Shown here: positions 63,460-64,000 of the stretch, in pieces
Position numbering within the stretch: the stretch's first letter is position 1
How the letters are laid out: each line of letters starts with the position of its first letter
Source of the DNA: Streptococcus sp. 29892
GTDB taxonomy: Bacteria > Bacillota > Bacilli > Lactobacillales > Streptococcaceae
DNA: 64,000 bases
Reading direction: 5' to 3'
NCBI RefSeq assembly: GCF_032594935.1
Contig: NZ_CP118734.1
Location: forward strand, 710,001 to 774,000
The notes under the pieces: generated by a model
Databases searched by the model: none
What the model was told of the DNA's origin: nothing
What the model saw: only the letters and a program-made list of their open reading frames with translations
Position numbers and translations under genes: made by a program

Positions 63460-64000
63460 CTATTCTGATATTTTATTATTCCAAGCACTACCAAATAACT
63501 CTCCTCCATTTGGATATAACCTAAGTACCTCGGTTTGTTTTAGAATTTCTTGGCATTTTTTTGAATATGATTTTTCTTTATCAAAAGTGATGAACACTTG
63601 CTTTTTTTGTTCAAGATAGCATTGTAAGATGCCTTCCAGTCCTTCATCTTGAATTTGTTTTAGAAAGAATGAGTCATGACCAATAATCGGAAGGTTAGTA
63701 AGTTGTAGCATAGCTATATCAAAAAGAATAAGTCCTTTATACTCAGAACCAGTTCCCCTATCTTGTGGAGTGTAAAACTCATAGGATTTTGCTGATTTTA
63801 ATGATATTTTAGGACTGGTTTTAGTACCATTATAGATTTTATCATTTATGGTAGACATTCTTGAATTGAGTCTTTCTTCAATATCATCCAGGATGGCTCT
63901 CATTAGTTGATTATAGGCATTATTTAAAGCGCGGATTTCATCCGACAGCTTTTCTTTTTGTTTAAAACTTTCATTGGAATCTCTAAGTTGAGTGATTTCT
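63460..64000 (-). CDS. DUF2326 ATPase, C-terminal part, runs off the right edge
   Basis: The minus-strand frame is open to the window end, so only about 180 C-terminal residues are seen; the ATG at 63903 is internal. It begins in a charged coiled coil (QKEKLSDEIRALNN) and continues into a domain with RGTGSEYKGLILFDIAML (signature-like and Walker-B-like) and IGHDSFFLKQIQDEGLEGI (an H-loop-like position). This matches the DUF2326 end of Rad50/SMC-like ATPases, several of which lie in defence loci described as ABC three-component systems. A defence role here is inferred from that and from the restriction genes beside it. Confidence 0.65.
   Translation of the reverse strand, partial: EITQLRDSNESFKQKEKLSDEIRALNNAYNQLMRAILDDIEERLNSRMSTINDKIYNGTKTSPKISLKSAKSYEFYTPQDRGTGSEYKGLILFDIAMLQLTNLPIIGHDSFFLKQIQDEGLEGILQCYLEQKKQVFITFDKEKSYSKKCQEILKQTEVLRLYPNGGELFGSAWNNKISE

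Larger units (their letters stand above)
53955..64000. mobile_element. Degenerate integrated element (resistance, TA, restriction-modification)
   Basis: From rlmD to the window end the DNA is more AT-rich and holds a recombinase remnant, erm(B), a topoisomerase remnant, a plasmid-type delta-omega-epsilon-zeta module, a restriction-modification locus and a DUF2326 ATPase. No complete integrase, relaxase or conjugation gene lies inside the window. The left limit is the end of rlmD; the right limit is outside. It is probably the left arm of an integrative element or a pile-up of remnants. Confidence 0.7.

Overview
The window looks like a chromosomal segment of a low-GC Gram-positive coccus, most likely Streptococcus suis or a close relative. 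This rests on recognised gene content and order (murT-gatD, cdaA-cdaR-glmM, mnmE, ftsY, aroD-aroC-tyrA-ylbF, aroA-aroK-pheA-LCP-rlmD, lacD, streptococcal trpX-type transporter), not on a database search. About 54 kb is ordinary backbone. The last 10 kb is a degenerate mobile-element region of visibly lower GC.

Layout. 1-2.96 kb: end of an ABC-F ATPase, an XRE membrane regulator and the 23S rRNA methyltransferase rlmA. 2.96-4.06 kb: a first erm(B) resistance gene placed against the end of rlmA without any transposase. 4.1-6.2 kb (minus): gatD and murT, peptidoglycan amidation. 6.4-9.3 kb: cdaA-cdaR-glmM, cyclic-di-AMP synthesis coupled to cell-wall precursor synthesis. 9.4-14.2 kb: a second ABC-F protein, a methyltransferase broken by a stop codon, a lipoprotein, and a cupin-fetA-fetB operon behind two Fur/PerR-like boxes. 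14.3-14.65 kb: a palindrome-rich element. 14.7-19.2 kb: pepV, an acetyltransferase, a TPM/LemA pair and an anchored protein. 19.4-25.8 kb: an unusual surface protein with an internal LPNTG sorting signal and MucBP-like repeats, followed by three glycosylation genes (DUF1975-type glycosyltransferase, GT52 sialyltransferase-like protein, CMP-sialic-acid synthetase-like protein). 25.9-33 kb: mnmE, two HAD phosphatases, ftsY and an LtaS-like enzyme. 33-52.5 kb: the shikimate and aromatic amino acid genes, split into blocks by nagA, lacD and a tryptophan-type ABC transporter that has an attenuator-like leader; an aroB-aroE-two-DAHP-synthase block lies in the opposite direction. 52.6-54 kb: the rlmD-like methyltransferase, a known integration hotspot in streptococci.

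54-64 kb holds a serine-recombinase tail remnant, a second erm(B) with a different leader peptide, a topoisomerase remnant split by a 75-bp palindrome, the delta-omega-epsilon-zeta partition/toxin-antitoxin module with its heptad operators, an inverted-repeat-bounded noncoding block, a truncated repressor, a phospholipase-D-type restriction endonuclease with one intact and one broken adenine methyltransferase, and the C-terminal part of a DUF2326 ATPase running off the right edge.

The strongest leads are: the surface protein with its glycosylation cassette; the leader-peptide attenuator of the transporter; two erm(B) genes with different leader mutations, each beside an rRNA methyltransferase; the multi-hairpin element family; and the restriction-modification/ATPase end of the mobile region. 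Family assignments come from motif recognition and memory; no searches were run.
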